From: Cepaea nemoralis | Lineage: Eukaryota > Mollusca > Gastropoda > Stylommatophora > Helicidae | Assembly (NCBI GenBank): GCA_014155875.1 | Contig: JACEFZ010014485.1 | Span: forward strand, 266,501-330,500 | DNA length: 64,000 nucleotides | Reading direction: 5' to 3' | Part shown: one piece after another, positions 26,601 to 41,600 of the stretch | Layout: each line of letters starts with the position of its first letter | Numbering within the stretch: position 1 is the stretch's first letter | Translations under genes and position numbers: made by a program | The notes under the pieces: generated by a model | What the model was told of the DNA's origin: nothing | Database searches by the model: none | What the model saw: the letters and a program-made list of their open reading frames with translations, nothing else

Positions 26601-29600
26601 TGACATTGATACTCTTGTATAGACAGCCGTGAGTTTGTGGTGTAATAGAAACAGGGTAGGGGATGGGAACGGTCCATTATATCACTTTTGCTTCAACAGT
26701 TTAAGTCCCAAACACTTTCCTGAAAGGCTGAAAGAGTTATCCTTCTTACACTCATGTCACGTGACTCCATCTGCTTTTTTTTTTTTCAGTTTCAATAACA
26801 AAGAATTAAAGCCCATTAAGAAAAGCCTGAAGTTGGACAAGAATGTCAAAGAATTGTGTCAAGATGGCATGCAGCTCATCAATAACAGTTGCAGTAAGAA
26901 GCCTTTTTTTTGGTAGTAATTAGCCTTTCTTTGTAGTAAATAGCTTTCTTCTTTCCATCATCTTCAGTATTATTACAGTAATGGCTGTTTGTGGGAGTGT
27001 TTTTGTGCAATAATTGATCTCCATCTGTGTCTGTCTTGAATATTGGTTTTACATTCTGCTAGGCTGTACCCTGCCCATATCTTGATGTTGTAAATTGTGC
27101 TAGACTGTACCCTGCCCATATCTTGATGTTGTACATTGTGCTAGACTGTACCCTGACCATATCTTGATGTTGTACATTCTGCTAGGCTGTACCCTGCCCA
27201 TATCTTGATGTTGTACATTGTGCTAGGCTGTACCCTGACCATATCTTGATGTTGTACATTGTGCTAGGCTGTACCCTGACCATATCTTGATGTTGTACAT
27301 TGTGCTAGACTGTACCCTGCCCATATCTTGATGTTGTACATTGTGCTAGGCTGTACCCTGACCATATCTTGATGTTGTACATTCTGCTAGGCTGTACCCT
27401 GCCCATATCTTGATGTTGTACATTGTGCTAGGCTGTACCCTGACCATATCTTAATGTTGTACATTGTGCTAGACTGTACCCTGACCATATCTTGATGTTG
27501 TACATTCTGCTAGGCTGTACCCTGCCCATATCTTGATGTTGTACATTGTGCTAGGCTGTACCCTGACCATATCTTGATGTTGTACATTGTGCTAGGCTGT
27601 ACCCTGACCATATCTTGATGTTGTACATTGTGCTAGACTGTACCCTGCCCATATCTTAATGTTGTACATTGTGCTAGGCTGTACCCTGACCATATCTTGA
27701 TGTTGTACATTGTGCTAGGCTGTACCCTGACCATATCTTGATGTTGTACATTGTGCTAGGCTATATCCTGACCATATCTTGATGTTGTACATTCTGCTAG
27801 GCTGTACCCTGCCCATATCTTGATGTTGTACATTGTGCTAGACTGTATCCTGACCATATCCTGTTGTTGTACATTCTGTTAGACTGTACCCTGCCCATTT
27901 CTTGATGTTGTACATTGTGCTAGGCTGTACCCTGACCATATCTTGATGTTGTACATTGTGCTAGGCTGTATCCTGACCATATCTTGATGTTGTACATTCT
28001 GCTAGGCTGTACCCTGACCGTATCTTGATGTTGTACATTGTGCTAGGCTGTACCCTGACCATATCTTGATGTTGTACATTGTGCTAGGCTGTACCCTGCC
28101 CATATCTTGATGTTGTACATTGTGCTAGACTGTATCCTGACCATATCCTGTTTTGTACATTCTGTTAGACTGTACCCTGCCCATTTCTTGATGTTGTACA
28201 TTGTGCTAGGCTGTACCCTGACCATATCTTGATGTTGTACATTGTGCTAGGCTGTATCCTGACCATATCTTGATGTTGTACATTCTGCTAGGCTGTACCC
28301 TGACCGTATCTTGATGTTGTACATTGTGCTAGGCTGTACCCTGACCATATCTTGATGTTGTACATTGTGCTAAGCTGTACCCTGCCCATATCTTGATGTT
28401 GTACATTGTGCTAGACTGTATCCTGACCATATCCTGTTGTTGTACATTCTGTTAGACTGTACCCTGCCAATATCTTGATGTTGTACATTGTGCTAGGCTG
28501 TATCCTGACCATATCTTGATGTTGTACATTGTGCTAGGCTGTACACTGACCATATCTTGATGTTGTACATTGTGCTAGGCTGTACCCTGCCCATATCTTG
28601 ATGTTGTACATTGTGCTAGACTGTATCCTGACCATATCTTGATGTTGTACATTCTGCTAGGCTGTACCCTGACCATATCTTGATGTTGTTCATTGTGCTA
28701 GGCTGTACCCTGACTATATCTTGATGTTGTACATTGTCTAGGCTGTACCCTGCCCATATCTTGATATTGTGCTAGGCTGTACCATGACCATATCTTGATG
28801 TTGTACATTGTTCTAGGCTGTACCCTGACCATATCTTGATGTTGTACATTGTGCTAGGCTGTACCCTGCCCATATCTTGATGTTGTACATTGTGCTAGAC
28901 TGTATCCTGACCATATCTTGTTGTTCTACATTCTGTTAGACTGTACCCTGCCCATATCTTGATGTTGTACATTGTGCTAGGCTGTACCCTTACCATATCT
29001 TGATGTTGTACATTGTGCTAGACTGTATCTGACCATATCTTGATGTTGTACATTCTGCTAGGCTGTCCCTGACCATATCTTGATGTTGTACATTCTGCAA
29101 GGCTGTACCCTGACCATATCTTGATATTGTGCTAGACTGTACCCTGCCCATATCTTGATGTTGTACATTGTGCTAGGCTGTACCCTGCCCATATCTTGAT
29201 GTTGTACATTGTGCTAGACTGTATCCTGACCATATCTTGATGTTGTACATTCTGCTAGGCTGTACCCTGCCCATATCTTGATGTTGTGCATTCTGCAAGG
29301 CTGTACCCTGACCATATCTTGATGTTGTACATTGTGCTAGGCTGTACCCTGACCATATCTTGATGTTGTACATTGTGCTAGGCTGTACCCTGACCATATC
29401 TTGATGTTGTACATTGTGCTTGGCTGTACCCTGCCCATATCTTGATGTTGTACATTCTGCTAGGCTGTACCCTGCCCATTTCTTGATGTTGTACATTCTG
29501 CTAGACTGTGCCCTGCCCATATCTTGATGATGTACATTGTGATAGGCTGTACCCTGCCCATATCTTGATGTTGTACATTGTGCTAGGCTGTCCCTGACCA

Positions 29601-32600
29601 TATCTTGATGTTGTACATTCTGCAAGGCTGTACCCTGACCATATCTTGATGTTATACATTGTGCTAGACTGTACCCTGCCCATATCTTAATGTTGTACAT
29701 TGTGCTAGACTGTATCCTGGCCATATCTTGATGTTGTACATTGTGCTAGGCTGTACCCTGACTATATCTTGATGTTATACATTGTGCTAGACTGTATCCT
29801 GCCCAAATCTTGATGTTGTACATTCTGCAAGGCTGTACCCTGACCATATCTTGATGTTGTACATTGTGCTAGGCTGTACCCTGACCATATCTTGATGTTG
29901 TACATTGTGCTAGGCTGTACCCTGCCCATATCTTAATGTTTTACATTCTGCAAGGCTGTACCCTGACCATATCTTGATGTTGTACATTGTGCTAGGCTGT
30001 ACCCTGACCATATCTTGATGTTGTACATTGTGCTAGGCTGTACCCTGCCCATATCTTGATGTTGTACATTGTGCTAGGCTGTCCCTGCCCATATCTTGAT
30101 GTTGTACATTGTGCTAGGCTGTACCCTGACCATATCTTAATGTTGTACATTGTGATAGGCTGTCCCTGGCCATATCTTGATGTTGTACATTGTGCTAGGC
30201 TGTACCCTGACCATATCTTGATGTTGTACATTGTGCTAGGCTGTACCCTGACCATATCTTAATGTTGTACATTCTGCTAGGCTGTCCCTGCCCATATCTT
30301 GATGTTGTACATTGTGCTAGGCTGTACCCTGACCATATCTTGATGTTGTACATTGTGCTAGGCTGTACCCTGACCATATCTTGATGTTGTACATTGTGCT
30401 TGGCTGTACCCTGCCCATATCTTGATGTTGTACATTCTGCTAGGCTGTACCCTGCCTATTTCTTGATGTTGTACATTCTGCTAGACTGTGCCCTGCCCAT
30501 ATCTTGATGATGTACATTGTGATAGGCTGTACCCTGCCCATATCTTGATGTTGTACATTGTGCTAGGCTGTCCCTGACCATATCTTGATGTTTTACATTC
30601 TGCAAGGCTGTACCCTGACCATATCTTGATGTTATACATTGTGCTAGACTGTACCCTGCCCATATCTTAATGTTGTACATTGTGCTAGACTGTATCCTGG
30701 CCATATCTTGATGTTGTACATTGTGCTAGGCTGTACCCTGACCATATCTTAATGTTGTACATTCTGCAAGGCTGTACCCTGACCATATCTTGATGTTGTA
30801 CATTGTGCTAGGCTGTACCCTGACCATATCTTGATGTTGTACATTGTGCTAGGCTGTACCCTGCCCATATCTTGATGTTTTACATTCTGCAAGGCTGTAC
30901 CCTGACCATATCTTGATGTTGTACATTGTGCTAGGCTGTACCCTGACCATATCTTGATGTTGTACATTGTGCTAGGCTGTACCCTGTCCATATCTTGATG
31001 TTGTACATTGTGCTAGGCTGTACCCTGACCATATCTTAATGTTGTACATTCTGCTAGGCTGTCCCTGCCCATATCTTGATGTTGTACATTGTGCTAGGCT
31101 GTACCCTGACCATATCTTAATGTTGTACATTTTGCTAGGCTGTCCCTGCCCATATCTTGATGTTGTACATTGTGCTAGGCTGTACCATGACCATATCTTG
31201 ATGTTGTACATTCTGCAAGGCTGTATCCTGGCCATATCTTTATGTTGTACATTCTGCTAGGCTGCACCCTGACCATATCTTGATCACAACTTGTTCCAGT
31301 TTTTGTCTTTACAGCTTAGCTTCCCACAAAATGTCCTGATTACTCATTCTGGCTGTCCAATTAATTTTCAGCATTCTTCTATAAAACCACATCTCCAAGG
31401 CTTCCAGAGATTTTATCGCCTGTTTACTAATTGTCCAGGATTAACATTTTACAGCATGCTTTTAATGTTTACTGCATCCCCATCAGATTCTGCATTGGCT
31501 TTGAGTTCTCTTGAGCGTCACTTATTACTTGTTGCACATCAATTATCAATGATTTCCGAACTAATTACCACCATTTCTGAAACTCTTCTATCACCACATG
31601 TCCTTATATGAAACATTCCATATTTTACAGTTGCCTGTCCTCTAGGGACTTTCTACAATATAAAAAGCAGGACATGTAGTCCATGTTTTCGTGGAACATT
31701 CCAAGATGAGGAGGGACAACTCTCATGTAAGGAATGTCCCAACCAACAACCTGGATCCGGAGTGACAGGGGCAACCAAGCAGTCTCAATGCAATGGTAAT
31801 GTATTTTATTTATCTATATAAAGTTGTATATTGTATGTTCTCTTTAAATCTGTCAGTCTATGGAGGTCACATCATCTCCCCAGGGAAGTGGTACCAGCAA
31901 AATCACAAGTGTATTACTTTCACAGGGTCAAATTTGTAGACCTTGTGTAAGACAAATATGTTGTCAAATTTCTTTAGCATACTCTGATTATGTTTCGTGC
32001 TTGCTTGAACTCAAGCGTAGTCCATATACACTACTTCTAGTAGTACTGGAGTGAATTTTGCGTGGATTTTGTGGATTAGTTTTCCCAATTAACAGTGTCC
32101 CTCACCATCAGGCGAACCCACTCCAACTTCAACGGTACTTGTAATTTATGTCCCCAAGTCAAGGACGAATAGGTCAACATTTCAGTCCAACTGTCCGGTG
32201 TTGGTGTTGAACCCCTTACCTCGGCATCAGCACACCTGATGTTTAAGAATGGTCTATGGAAATCAAAGCACTTTATGTAAACTGAAATACCATTAAAACC
32301 ACAATCTGTAACTTTTAAAAAATCTAAATGTGCATAGATTTCCCAAATAAATAGCTCACATGCTGTCTATAATAAACTATTCCCATTGGCAGTATTAAGT
32401 TCACTGTATCTGTCTCACAATTAAACACACAAACAAAATTAATTGTTGATCAATTTCAGTGTCTTCTGTAAAGAAAAATGTGTTTTAATTTTGACTTCAG
32501 TTTCAGATGAAAATGTAGGTGATTATGTAAACTGTGGAATGAGAGATCGTGTGAATTTAAACAGGCAGTGTATGTAATACTAGACTTTACAAACAGAATC

Positions 32601-35600
32601 AGTATGAGAAAAGAGTATATTTTCACAGGTGTCACAGACAGAAAAAAATTAATACTTTTGAATATATTTTTTGTCTTCAGAATTATGTGAGCCTGGAACT
32701 TTTGCTCCATCTGGACAAAAGCCATGTGAGGCATGCCAAATTGGAACATTCCAACCAAACTATGGCAGCACTTCCTGTCTGCCATGTGGTGCAGGACTGA
32801 GAACAAAGATGGCTGGCAGTGCTGGCTTTAAAGATTGTATAGCAAGAGGTAATTCCAGCCTTCTTCTGCTCTAATACACTCTGAATATTATTATAAATAA
32901 TTAGTTATAACTGGGGTTTGAAATCAGCTCTCATCACTTGCTACAGGAGGAAAAGACTGGCCATTATTCCTCGTGCATTCATGCCTAAAATTGTGATTCT
33001 CCTCACACTTCACTGACCCACAGTACGTTCCTAATACAGGACTTGTTTCTTTATGTTTTTTTTAAATAAAAATTGTCGTTACTGCACTAGAAAGTTAGTT
33101 GCATATCCTTTACATGATGTAGCAGTCAACTCCAGAATTGTTTGGCTTTCTGTAAATCCTGGGAAAGTATACATTCAATAGTTTTCCATTGCTTTCTGAA
33201 CAAGCGGCACACATATCATTGTATGGAAACCAACACAGGGTGGTCTGTTTTCAAATTGACCCGAAAGTGATATGCAAGATTACCAATTGCATTTGTAACT
33301 CCTTTCCCACATAGCCGGCCACTGCACTAGAGACAAACCTATAATCACGGTCTCTCCCAGCATGTTTACTTTCCTCAAAGCTTTACTCTGTCCAACCGGA
33401 ACTCATTATTCAAAATGATTAGTTATTAATACAAATAAAATTGAGAGAAATGAAATATTTTGGGCAATTAAAGAGATATATGTTACCAGAACCTGCAAGA
33501 GAAACAAAGAATAATAACATAGCAGCCTATCTGGCATGTTATAAGAGACGACTAAGGAAGGCTTGGGCTTAGGGCAGGCTGCTCCATTACACAGAAACAT
33601 TCAGCCACAAAATCCAGCCAACCACGAACATTTCACATACAGAAACAAGAACAACTCAGCCAACCACAAGGACAGGAAGCTCTTCTAGAAGAGGTGTGAC
33701 TATGACCCAATGGGGATAAGCCAGAAGAAGAAAGAGTCATGGCTGTTGGAAAATATAATTATGGAGGGAGGCAGCTGGAGAAGGAGAGAAAAGGAAGACC
33801 ATGTTATAGATGGATTTGGCGACTTCCGGCCTAATATGGCGGATAGGCTGTTGAGCTGTTACAGCCTTTGGAATGTTTTTGCTTCTGGCTACTATTTGCA
33901 TACACATTTTCCTCATGGTGGACTAGTAGTATATGGTTCCGTCACCCAGCTACTGGGTTAAGTGCGTGGAGTGACTCTGTGAGTTGTGTATTTCTTGTGG
34001 AGTGCTTTTACATCTGTCCGCGGTTGTTTGTATTGTGAATTGTATGTTCAGACAAATTCTGGACAGCCGGTTGCTGAACTAGCTGATTTTGCTTCATGTA
34101 ATCATGTGTGTGCAACTGCTGGTTTTCTAGTGACTGCTGCTTCCGAAGACGATGAACTGTGAACTGTGATTTTAGTGGCAGACTGTTGTGTTAGCATTGT
34201 GGTAGCGGCCTTATACATGTATGCCTGTGAGTGCTGTTGGTTTGTCGGGACTGCTGTCTGTTCCACTTTTCAATGGGACATTTAGGAGCATTCTGAGTGA
34301 TATTCACTGCCACAGGAGCAGAGCATTATGGGGTGACCCTTTGCCGTGAAGTTGGAATCGCGAGATGATGGATAATGTATACGCAGAGGTGTTTCCAAGG
34401 CACCAGGGCCGGGTTATATACTGGCCAAGACCTATTGACGTGTCCTCGTCGAGCGTCCTGGGCAACAGGTCCCATCGGGGTCCTGGCTAAAGTCAGTAGG
34501 ATCGCCGATTCCTCCGAAGTCGGAGAGTGTCTGCCTGTACGGCAAAGAACCCCAGTCTGCACACCAATAAGCCAGACATGGGACAACGGATACTCACGCA
34601 AACCTCAGGTCCTGTATGACATCACACTGATGTTGGACAACAGGATGCCTTCATCCGACATACAGGACTTCGCATTGGAGCTCAAGCCAACGAATGCAAG
34701 CAAGCAAGCATTTATACTTGTACATGAAAGTAGGTCAGGTAGCTTATGACAGAAGAATTTTTAATGACTTAAGGGGTCAAAGTTCTGCATGGCCAGGCAA
34801 CTGAATGTTGATGATGAAAGCTGTAAATGAGGTATTGGAGTTCGGCGTGGGTGCTACGTGGGACAGGACCATGCGTGCTGAGGGTCCTTGCTGTATTACT
34901 GGTCTGATTTCCTGAGTGAAAGTTACTTAACTTGCATTGTGTGAACCTTTTCTTTGGAGCATGGAAACATTGTAAGGGTCTGAGATTTTCTACAGTAAGG
35001 CAACTGGCCATGAGGATTCATTCAGAGCCTGGATCTTGTGTGCTCAGCTCTTAGCCCTGACTGGACTGAATGTAGGTGAGCTGAGTTGTGTCAAGAATTG
35101 ACATTACAGCACTTGGAACAGTCTTATATGTGCTCTATCCTCATCTTCAACAGCCAGCAAAGAGTCCCAATACTAATGCTACCAGTTACAGTCTGATTAT
35201 ATGTCTGTGTGACTTTTCCTCTGATGTCTGAGTGTCTGCCAGATCCTCTGGTCACTCCATGCCAAACCTGTGTCTCCAGCCCGGGATGATCTATCTGTAC
35301 CTCCACACTATAAACATGATCTTCTTCTTCTTCTTTTCGTTCATCCGGAGTGTTTTTTCAGATGTGATTGCAGTGTGTCTGTTATGCGCCCTTGGGCCGA
35401 AACCCGTAGGCCAACACATCGACTTTAGCGTGCTTTTTTGACCAGGTAGCATTCCTGGGAGACTCTCACTGTTGTGGTGCCATCTACAACCATGCTGGCC
35501 AAGTTAGAACGGTCGAAGACAACGGTCATCCCTCAAAGGAAGGCAGGGACAGTCCATAGCATTTTCCACCATCCAAGGTTGCTTCCATAGTTGCAGGGCC

Positions 35601-38600
35601 GACACATAACGCCCTGGATCTGGGCTCACCGAGGGAAATCGTCACGTCCTGCTCGTGGCTGCTTTAGATCCTCACTTCAATATATTGGTCATTTCGTTTG
35701 CCCCGGGCCATTCCCGCACAAACCAGACAGGTTTGCAGACGGTATCCACTCAGCGAGTTTTCGGACATGTGCTTGTCGTTGCGCCCGTCAGAGCTATTCC
35801 AGGCACGACAGACATTCGGAAAACTACCTAGTCAGAGCTGTTCCGAACAAGAGCGGCATTCGGAAACTAGGTAGTCAGAGCTGTTCCTAGCACGAGAGAC
35901 ATTCGGACGAGACATTTCACTCGGACGTAATTGCGTAGTGTCAATTTTTAGTTTGCCACCCATAGGACGACACTTCCGGCTTCCGGCGGGCATTTTTTAA
36001 TGAGGTTAGCCTTCCTCGGGTTTCGAGACTCTTGTTTCGGCTTCCACACAGCAAGCTTTCGCTTTGGGCTGCCACGTAATGGATTCGCAAGACCGGCGTT
36101 CCATTTCGTGTCAACGAGAAAATTTTCCACCTTTGACTACACTCACTCCATGAGTTAGTTAGTTAGTTAGTCGACAGATCATCCTCGGTGCACATCGGAC
36201 CATTCAGTCCATAAGTGCTCGGATCCCCTCCTCAGCAAATCCCGCAGCGTGTAGCGGCTAACGACGCCAGTTCTGTGTTGCTTTATCAATCTTCTTTGGC
36301 TTCCTGCGTAGTGTTCTTGTTTGGCCACCCCTCTTTTAATTTGCTGCTCTCGCAGTCTGGCCATTGTTGTAGATTCACAGTCATCACTTGGTTCTTGCAA
36401 AAGTCTCACTTCTCGTAGAGCATTCAGAATGTCAGCCTGGTCCATGGCGCATCTGCCCTCCACAGTAGCCTCACCTGCGAGCTTGTCAGCCCGCTCATTT
36501 CCTTGTACTCCCGCATGACCTGGCATGAAGATGAAACTAATCTTTGCCAGCCGAGACCACTCCAGAGGCAGCAACCATTCTCTTCGGATCGACCCCTCCT
36601 CTATCCTCTTGATCATGTTCATTGAGTCGCTAAGGAAACAAGCCCTAGTGAATGTCTGTGTCTCGAGCCATGTTATTGCTTTACTTACTGCCATGACTTC
36701 CATGGTCAGGCTACTTGTGGTTTCAGTGAAAGCACCAGAGTCCTCCTTCACAATTCTCCCTCCGGCCCGAGCTGTAAAGGCCCATGAGCTTCTCACATGT
36801 CGGACGACCGACCCATCTGTGTAGATGACCGCGTCACTGTCTAGCGAATTCTCGAAAATCTACGCTTGTACTTCAGCCTCCACAGCAGCCGGCTTTTCTT
36901 GTCTGCATTTTCTATCTAGTTGGATGCAAACTGAAAAGGATGTGCAGAAGTCTGTTGGCACTTGCACCCACTCCTCGCCAGGTTCTAAGTCCTCAAGTGA
37001 ACACACCTGTTGAAGAATGTCTTCGGCTTGACCCATCCACGACCGTCCTCTTTTTAACCTGCTGCCCTTCACCTTCCTAATTTCACTATGCAGTGGATGC
37101 TGTGTGTTTGCGTTAATTCTGAGGTAGGCGCGTGCCCTGCAAACTTGCATTCTCTCTTCAATGGTTGGAAAATCAAGAAGGTAGCACATTGCCCTGCATG
37201 CTGTATCTCTTGTACATCCAATAATAATGCGCATAGCTTCATTCTGTATCCTTTCCATCCTTTCTATCTGCTTATGGCTGAGAGTCAGGATTGCCATTGC
37301 ATACTCCAAAACAGACATGACCAGCCCCTCGTACAGAAGACATAGATGGCGCTGCTCACAGTTTGCTGCCGCCATCACCCGCATCGCTGCCAAGCCCCGC
37401 TTGGCCTTTGTTATCACCTGGTCTATGTGCACATTATAAGCAAGGCTTCGATCAAACCGTATCCCCAGGTAATTCATTGCCTGCGTTCTTTCCACCGTCT
37501 CTGAACACAGCATTACAGTTGGTGTTGGATTGTTGACAATATGATTATTCAACGAGAACCAAGTCACTGTTGCCTTTGTTGGGTTGACCATTGCCCCAGC
37601 TTCATCACACCAAGTACTTATGCGATTGAGTTCGGTTTGTAGTTCCACAGCAACCTGCTCTCTATCCTTACCCTGACGATACACTAAAACATCATCGGCA
37701 TATGACAATGTCCTGCCAGGTCCAGTGATCTGCTCACTGGTGATTCTCACTGTGTAGGCGTTGAACAGTACCGGAGATAATGGTGATCCCTGTGGTAGGC
37801 CAGGATATATTTTTGTTGGTTCCGAAGTCCAACTGCCACATCTAAAAACTACTTTCCGTTGGAAGAGGGCTGCAGCGATCCAACTAAGGAGGAATGGACT
37901 TACGTTTAGTTCAAGAAGCTGAAACATTAAAAAATCCAGTGGTACTCTGTTGTATGCGTCCTCAAGATCAATCGCTGCAGCAACAGTTTCAGTGCCTGAG
38001 TGGAAACCTTCATAGACATCATGGGCAAAGACTGCTGCATTGGTCCAGGTTTCTCTTTTTGGACGGTACCCACCCAGGGTAGGTGGGAAAACACCTTGCC
38101 TCTCTAGTTGGCTTGATATTTTCCTGGCAATTACCTTCTCCAGCAGCTTGCCTACTGTATTCTGCATGGTTATAATTCGATATCCCTGAATTTTTTTGTG
38201 GTCTTTGTCAGGCTTCGGCAAGGGAATCAGATAGCTATGTCCCCTCTGCTGTGTGTCCACCGTGACGAGGTAGAGGGGCTTGTGCGTCCCAATGACCCCA
38301 AGAGCTATGCCGACGGTAGCACAGCTACTGGTAGGGCCACCCATGTCGGACAGGTCAAGGGAGAGGGACCAGACGAAGAGACACACAAACCTGCTGCCTT
38401 GTAGGTAGACTGGGGACAGTCAAAGGCTAGGGAAAGCACCCCAAATACATGCTTGTCGAAATCGGATGTACTGAGCCACAGGCTTGACAAAGCAGTGCAA
38501 CGTGAAACCTGCTGCCTTGTAGGTAGACTGGGGACAGTCAAAGGCTAGGGAAAGCATCCCGAATAAATGCTTGTCGAAATCGGATGTACTGAGCCACAGG

Positions 38601-41600
38601 CTTGACAAAGCAGTGCAACGTAACTTAATTCATGATGTCACAAATCAAAATTAATCGATATGGTGCTAATCCCGTGAAGTCCCATCAGGCGGTGATAGTG
38701 CCGGGCCCCCTGCCTCGAGGGGGTCCACCCATGACTACTGGTGGTCACCTTCCCCTGTGCTGTGGAGTCAAGGCACAGAGGAGTAGGTTAAGAGCTATTG
38801 ACCAAATACCCCGGACACTCAACATACTACAGTGGAATGCCGAAGGAGTTTACAAGAAGAAAGACTCCCTAACACAGCGTCTTCATAAAGATAGAATAGA
38901 TGTGGCATGCATTCAAGAGACACACCTCAACGCCAATCACAAATTCTCAGTCAGAGGATATCAGGCCACACGTTTCGACCGCGAAGGACACAAAGGAGGA
39001 GTTCTAATACTTACACGAAATACAATACCTTGCAGCGAAGTATCTGTGATCTCTGACAACCAAACGGAAATTATAGGTGTTGATATAATGATAAAGGACG
39101 TGAAAATAAGAATCTACAATCTGTATAGCCCAGCAGATAAGGACCTTACACTCTCAAACATGAAAATAACTGACACAAACTGCATTATTGTCGGAGACTT
39201 TAATAGCCGTTCAGAAAGATGGGGATACCCAGATACTGACAAAAGAGGAGATGAATTGGAGGACTGGGAAATAGACTCAAATCTCCATCTACTCAACAAA
39301 GCGGATGACACACCGAGCTTCTACTCCAGAAGATGGCTTACCACTTCTACTCCAGACTTAGCTTTCTGCACAGGAGACATCCTCCACAAAATCGATCGCC
39401 ATGTGCTGGACCAATTAGCAGGTAGTGACCACAGACCAATCAAGCTTGAAATGAATATGGAGTATGTTCCACAGGAGCAAAAGCCCTTGCCCCGCTGGAA
39501 TTACAAACGAGCAGATTGGGACAGATTTGCCATACTAACAGACAAATATTGTGAAAACATAAATACACGATATGGCAACATAAAGCAAATGGTGGAAAGT
39601 CTAAACAGAGCGATAATACAGGCAGCCACTGAGTCCATTCCAAGAGGAGCGAGGAAAAATTACAAACCATACTGGACTGAAGAACTACAAAGTTTGGAGG
39701 ACAAAGTTGAAGATGCCAGGAAGACAGCAGAGAGAGAACAAACAATTGAAGCAAACATCTCTCTCAAAGCCATCTCAGCAAAATATAAAAGAACAGTAAA
39801 TCAAACAACAAGAGATTGTTGGAGGGAAAAAACAGAAAACCTGAATTTTGACAGGGATGGAAACAAACTATGGAAACTAGTGAAAGCCATGAACAATGAA
39901 GGACCTAGAAACAAACAAATAACAATTAAACAAGGAAATGCCTTGCTTACAGGCAAAAAGGCTGCAAATGCACTAATGGAACACTATGCAAATGCAAACC
40001 ACATTGATATTACAACCGAACAGAAGAAAGCAATCAAAGACAAACAGATACATCATAGAAATACAGAGACAGCAGCAGAATATATGATGGCAAATCTAAC
40101 AATGGAAGAAATGGAACAGGCAATGAATACCCTAAAAAAGAAGAAATCACCAGGAAAGGATGGAATCACAAATGAAATGCTAATAGGACTAGGCACCAAG
40201 GCAAAGAAGAAACTACTAGCAGTCCTAAATAACAGCTGGAAGAGAGGAATAGTCCCACAGGCATGGAAGGAAGCTATACTAATACCAGTCCCAAAGAAAG
40301 GAAAAGACCTGGAAGAACCAAATGGCTATCGACCTATCAGTCTACTTAGCTGTGTAGGAAAATTAATGGAACGCATTATCAATGGCAGGCTAACATGGCA
40401 TCTGGAAGAAAACAAACTCTTAACACCACACCAAGCAGGATTCAGAAAATACAGATCCACTGAAGATCAAATAACCTATATAGCTCAGGAAATAGAGGAT
40501 GCCTTCCAAGAGAAAAAGCACACACTAGCAGTCTGGATAGATTTAGAAAAAGCATTTGATAAAGTATGGAAGGAAGGACTGAAAGTAAAACTGCAAAACA
40601 TGCATGTTTGTGGAAAAATGTATAAATGGATCAGCCACTACCTTGAGAACAGAACTGCCAGGACAAAAGTACAAGGACAGACAAGCAAAATGATGCTGCT
40701 GGAGCAAGGTGTCCCCCAAGGAGGAGTTCTTTCACCAACATTATTCCTAGCATATATAAATGACATCACAGAAAATTTTCCAGCCAGAGTACACACATCC
40801 TCCTTTGCAGATGACCTAGCCATATGGACATCTGAAGAATATATTAGTACAGCTAACAGCAGAATACAGCAAGCCTTATTAGCGCTAGAGGACTGGTCAA
40901 AATCATGGCTAGTGAAGATAAGTGAGGAGAAAACAACATGCACAGTGTTCTCCCTCTCAAATAAAACTCAGCAACCTAAGCTGGTATTGAATGGAAAAAT
41001 ATTGCGCCATGAAGAAAATCCAAACTATCTAGGAGTCACCTTTGATCGTCGCCTGACATGGAAGACACAGGTTGAGAAAAATCGAACAAGAGCAAGGCAG
41101 AGAATGGCAATCATGAAAAAGCTTGCTGGTACAACGTGGGGAGCAGATGAGAAAGTTCTCAAGAAGTTATATACTGGACGGGTGAGGCCAGTACTGGAAT
41201 ATGGCATTGCAGCTTGGGCAACAGCAGCTAAGTCAAACTTTAACAAAATAAGTAGAGTCCAAAACCAAGGAATGCGAATCATAACTGGAAGCCTGAAGAC
41301 AACGCCTATTAATGAACTAGAAAAGATCACTTGTTTACAACCAATGCAGGATAGAAGAGATAGCAGAGCCCAGCAACAAGCAGAAAAATTTAGAAGATTG
41401 ACAGACCACCCTATGTACAACAGATTTAATGGTTTTGGAAAGGGAAGACTGAAGCGTAGCAACTTTGTAGAAACTGCAAAACGAAGGATTAGGGCAGATC
41501 CTATACTTAACATATCAACAGTCAAGCCCATACACAATGCACACAACTTCCCAGCTTGGAGACAGCAGCAACTGCCTGAGATGATAGAAAACATTCCTGG

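Noticed and set aside
29173..30991. Long minus-strand frames (up to 183 codons) rich in Y-N-I-K-I-W and G-T-A
   Set aside because: They are translations of the 41-bp tandem array; three units give 123 nt, so frames stay open by periodicity. No start context or unique sequence.
31291..31611. 106-codon plus-strand frame before the first GCC2/GCC3 exon
   Set aside because: Lies between the satellite and a well-supported acceptor; no domain, and SCUBE spacing leaves no room for it.
34326..34749. Overlapping frames of 91 and 124 codons
   Set aside because: They fall in dispersed repeats D and K, which occur elsewhere without preserved frames.
38198..38404. N-terminal extension of the LINE B RT frame on the minus strand (38241-38386)
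   Set aside because: This part is antisense LINE A 5' UTR that happens to be open; the target-site duplication places the true junction at 38240/43243.
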